Positions 63,005 through 64,000 of a stretch of DNA of 64,000 nucleotides are shown piece by piece. Below the pieces are notes generated by a model. That model had not been told where the DNA came from. It searched no databases and worked only from the letters and a program-made list of their open reading frames with translations. Within the stretch, counting starts at the first letter, position 1. Each line of letters opens with the position of its first letter. The position numbers and the translations under genes were made by a program. The DNA is from JBCFBK01 sp038562555 (GTDB lineage: Bacteria > Bacteroidota > Bacteroidia > Bacteroidales > Prolixibacteraceae), in the NCBI GenBank assembly GCA_038562555.1, contig JBCFBK010000007.1:62001-126000 (forward strand), given 5' to 3'.

Positions 63005-64000
63005 CTAATAACCGGGGTTTTGAATCAATCCGGCATTATTATTAATCTCATTCGAAGGAATGGGCAAACGCTTGTGTTTCCCGATCTGGAAATTATTAAA
63101 ATCAGGATCACGCTGCTTCAATTCATTCACTCCAGCCTCATTATCAGTCAGGCCCCACCGTTTAATATCGGCCCAGCGATGTCCCTCCAGGCAAAGTTCC
63201 AGGCTTCGCTCCATCTGTAACCGTTTCAAAAATGTTTCTTTAGACAAGACAGATGCCGGATAATTCACCGCCAGCGGGGGCATATTAACCCGGCCTCTGA
63301 TCCGATCAACCAGAGCTACTGCTTCGCCCAGGCTTCCGGAAGGAAGATTGGCCAGACATTCGGCATACATCAGCAGCACATCGGCATACCTGATTACGCG
63401 AACATTGACCGGACTGTGGTAATCGTCATAATCCCGGTAATAATCCGTCCCGTATTTACGAAAGAATACTCTGTCTTTATAGTTGTCCTGATTCCAGACC
63501 TCCATTCCAAAACGGTAAATCTTATTATTCCCCGGAAAGTCCGCAGCCATATCCTTATAAAAGACACTGTGTCTAAGCCGGATATCATAACCGCCATCGA
63601 GATTCCTCTCCTTTTTGAATTCATTCACCAGCCAGGGACGTACTTCGCCATCGGTCCATCCGATTCCCGGAGGTGCGAAGAATTGTCCGCGGTTCAGTCC
63701 CAGGTTCGGATCAATATCAAAGTCACCGTCACCGGCAGGTGCTTTGTGAATATCAGAATATTGAATTTCAAAAACTGACTCAGCATTGTTCTCATTAAAA
63801 TGCGTAAAATTATCCTGGAAGTTGGCGACCAGATCATAATAAGAGGCCCCATCTCCTTTGACCAGCCAATCCAGGTCAGTTTTAGCTGCTTCCCAGTTAT
63901 GCTGTTGCATATAGCTTTTTGCGCGGAGTGCATATGCTGCTCCCCTGGTAGCTCTTCCCTTGTTGGCGTCATCCCATTCGGCAGGCAACATGCTTACAGC
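63005..64000 (-). CDS. SusD/RagB-family lipoprotein, C-terminal part (cut by window edge)
   Basis: The last ~331 codons of a SusD-like protein; the frame is open through base 64000, so the N-terminus and lipobox lie outside. Visible blocks are RATRGAAYALRAKSYMQQHNWEAA, IRYADVLLMYAECLANLPS, VDRIRGRVNMPPL, LQMERSLELCLEGHRWADIKRWG and KHKRLPIPSNEINNNAGLIQNPGY. It supplies the substrate-binding lid for a SusC presumably encoded just to the right. The GH43/BNR/GH5/lyase genes downstream are the likely enzymes of this locus. Confidence 0.93.
   Translation of the reverse strand, partial: AVSMLPAEWDDANKGRATRGAAYALRAKSYMQQHNWEAAKTDLDWLVKGDGASYYDLVANFQDNFTHFNENNAESVFEIQYSDIHKAPAGDGDFDIDPNLGLNRGQFFAPPGIGWTDGEVRPWLVNEFKKERNLDGGYDIRLRHSVFYKDMAADFPGNNKIYRFGMEVWNQDNYKDRVFFRKYGTDYYRDYDDYHSPVNVRVIRYADVLLMYAECLANLPSGSLGEAVALVDRIRGRVNMPPLAVNYPASVLSKETFLKRLQMERSLELCLEGHRWADIKRWGLTDNEAGVNELKQRDPDFNNFQIGKHKRLPIPSNEINNNAGLIQNPGY

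Noticed and set aside
1..64000. tRNA, rRNA or other structured RNA genes, prophage or integrase attachment sites
   Set aside because: None seen by eye on either strand; a covariance-model scan would be needed to exclude small RNAs.

Overview
The window is a 64 kb stretch of a Bacteroidota chromosome. The evidence is four complete SusC/SusD outer-membrane pairs plus a fifth SusD cut by the right edge, two ECF sigma factor/FecR pairs, many exported lipoproteins, DUF4959/DUF5000 and DUF6528 proteins, and one clear TAnnTTTG-type promoter. Moderate GC and the enzyme mix would suit a Marinilabiliales/Prolixibacteraceae-like polysaccharide degrader, but the genus cannot be fixed from sequence alone. 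No rRNA, tRNA or CRISPR array was seen. The only mobile DNA found is a short ISAs1-type transposase remnant near 3.2-3.4 kb.

Layout. (1) 0-13.4 kb, minus strand: a GH106-type rhamnosidase cut by the left edge, a gene/IS scar, then a complete regulated uptake locus (ECF sigma, FecR, STN-bearing SusC, SusD, two DUF5000 surface lipoproteins). (2) 13.5-21 kb: a second GH106 enzyme, an arginase-fold protein on the plus strand, a DUF4886 protein, an exported TIM-barrel epimerase-like protein and a Tat-exported Gfo/Idh/MocA oxidoreductase. (3) 21.2-30.5 kb, plus strand: a second ECF sigma/FecR/STN-SusC/SusD set followed by a DUF6528 lipoprotein and a phosphoesterase. (4) 30.6-44 kb, minus strand: SusC, SusD, MFS, phosphoesterase, FAD oxidoreductase, sn-glycerol-1-phosphate dehydrogenase, HAD-IIA phosphatase, organophosphate antiporter-type MFS and glycerophosphodiester phosphodiesterase. 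(5) 44.1-53.7 kb, minus strand: unknown lipoprotein, SusC, SusD, phosphoesterase and polyol-permease-like MFS. (6) 54.2-56 kb, plus strand: a DeoR/GlpR-type repressor and a secreted nucleoside hydrolase. (7) 56-64 kb, minus strand: alginate-lyase-family protein, GH5-like, GH43, BNR/CBM9-like, GH43 and a partial SusD, which look like a hemicellulose or pectin side-chain locus.

The most interesting part is regions 4-6. Both SusC proteins there lack the STN signalling domain and have no sigma/FecR partner. Their operons are instead preceded by a conserved ~98 bp segment carrying repeated TTTCGTTTTA boxes, one copy lying next to the DeoR/GlpR-like gene, which has its own TTTCG..CGAAA sites. The enzymes (two phosphoesterases, a GDPD, a GlpT-like carrier with its phosphate-binding residues conserved, a polyol permease, a G1P dehydrogenase and an AraL-like phosphatase) suggest a locus that imports and dismantles a phosphodiester-linked polyol or glycerol-phosphate substrate. 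Lipoteichoic-acid or phospholipid-headgroup glycerol-1-phosphate is one candidate. This is inference and has not been shown.

Two smaller themes recur. Stem-loops follow three of the susD genes, and several spacers on the enzyme-rich minus strand contain short-word micro-repeats (TAGTGAG, CAAGACACAAG and GCATAGAGCAC types).
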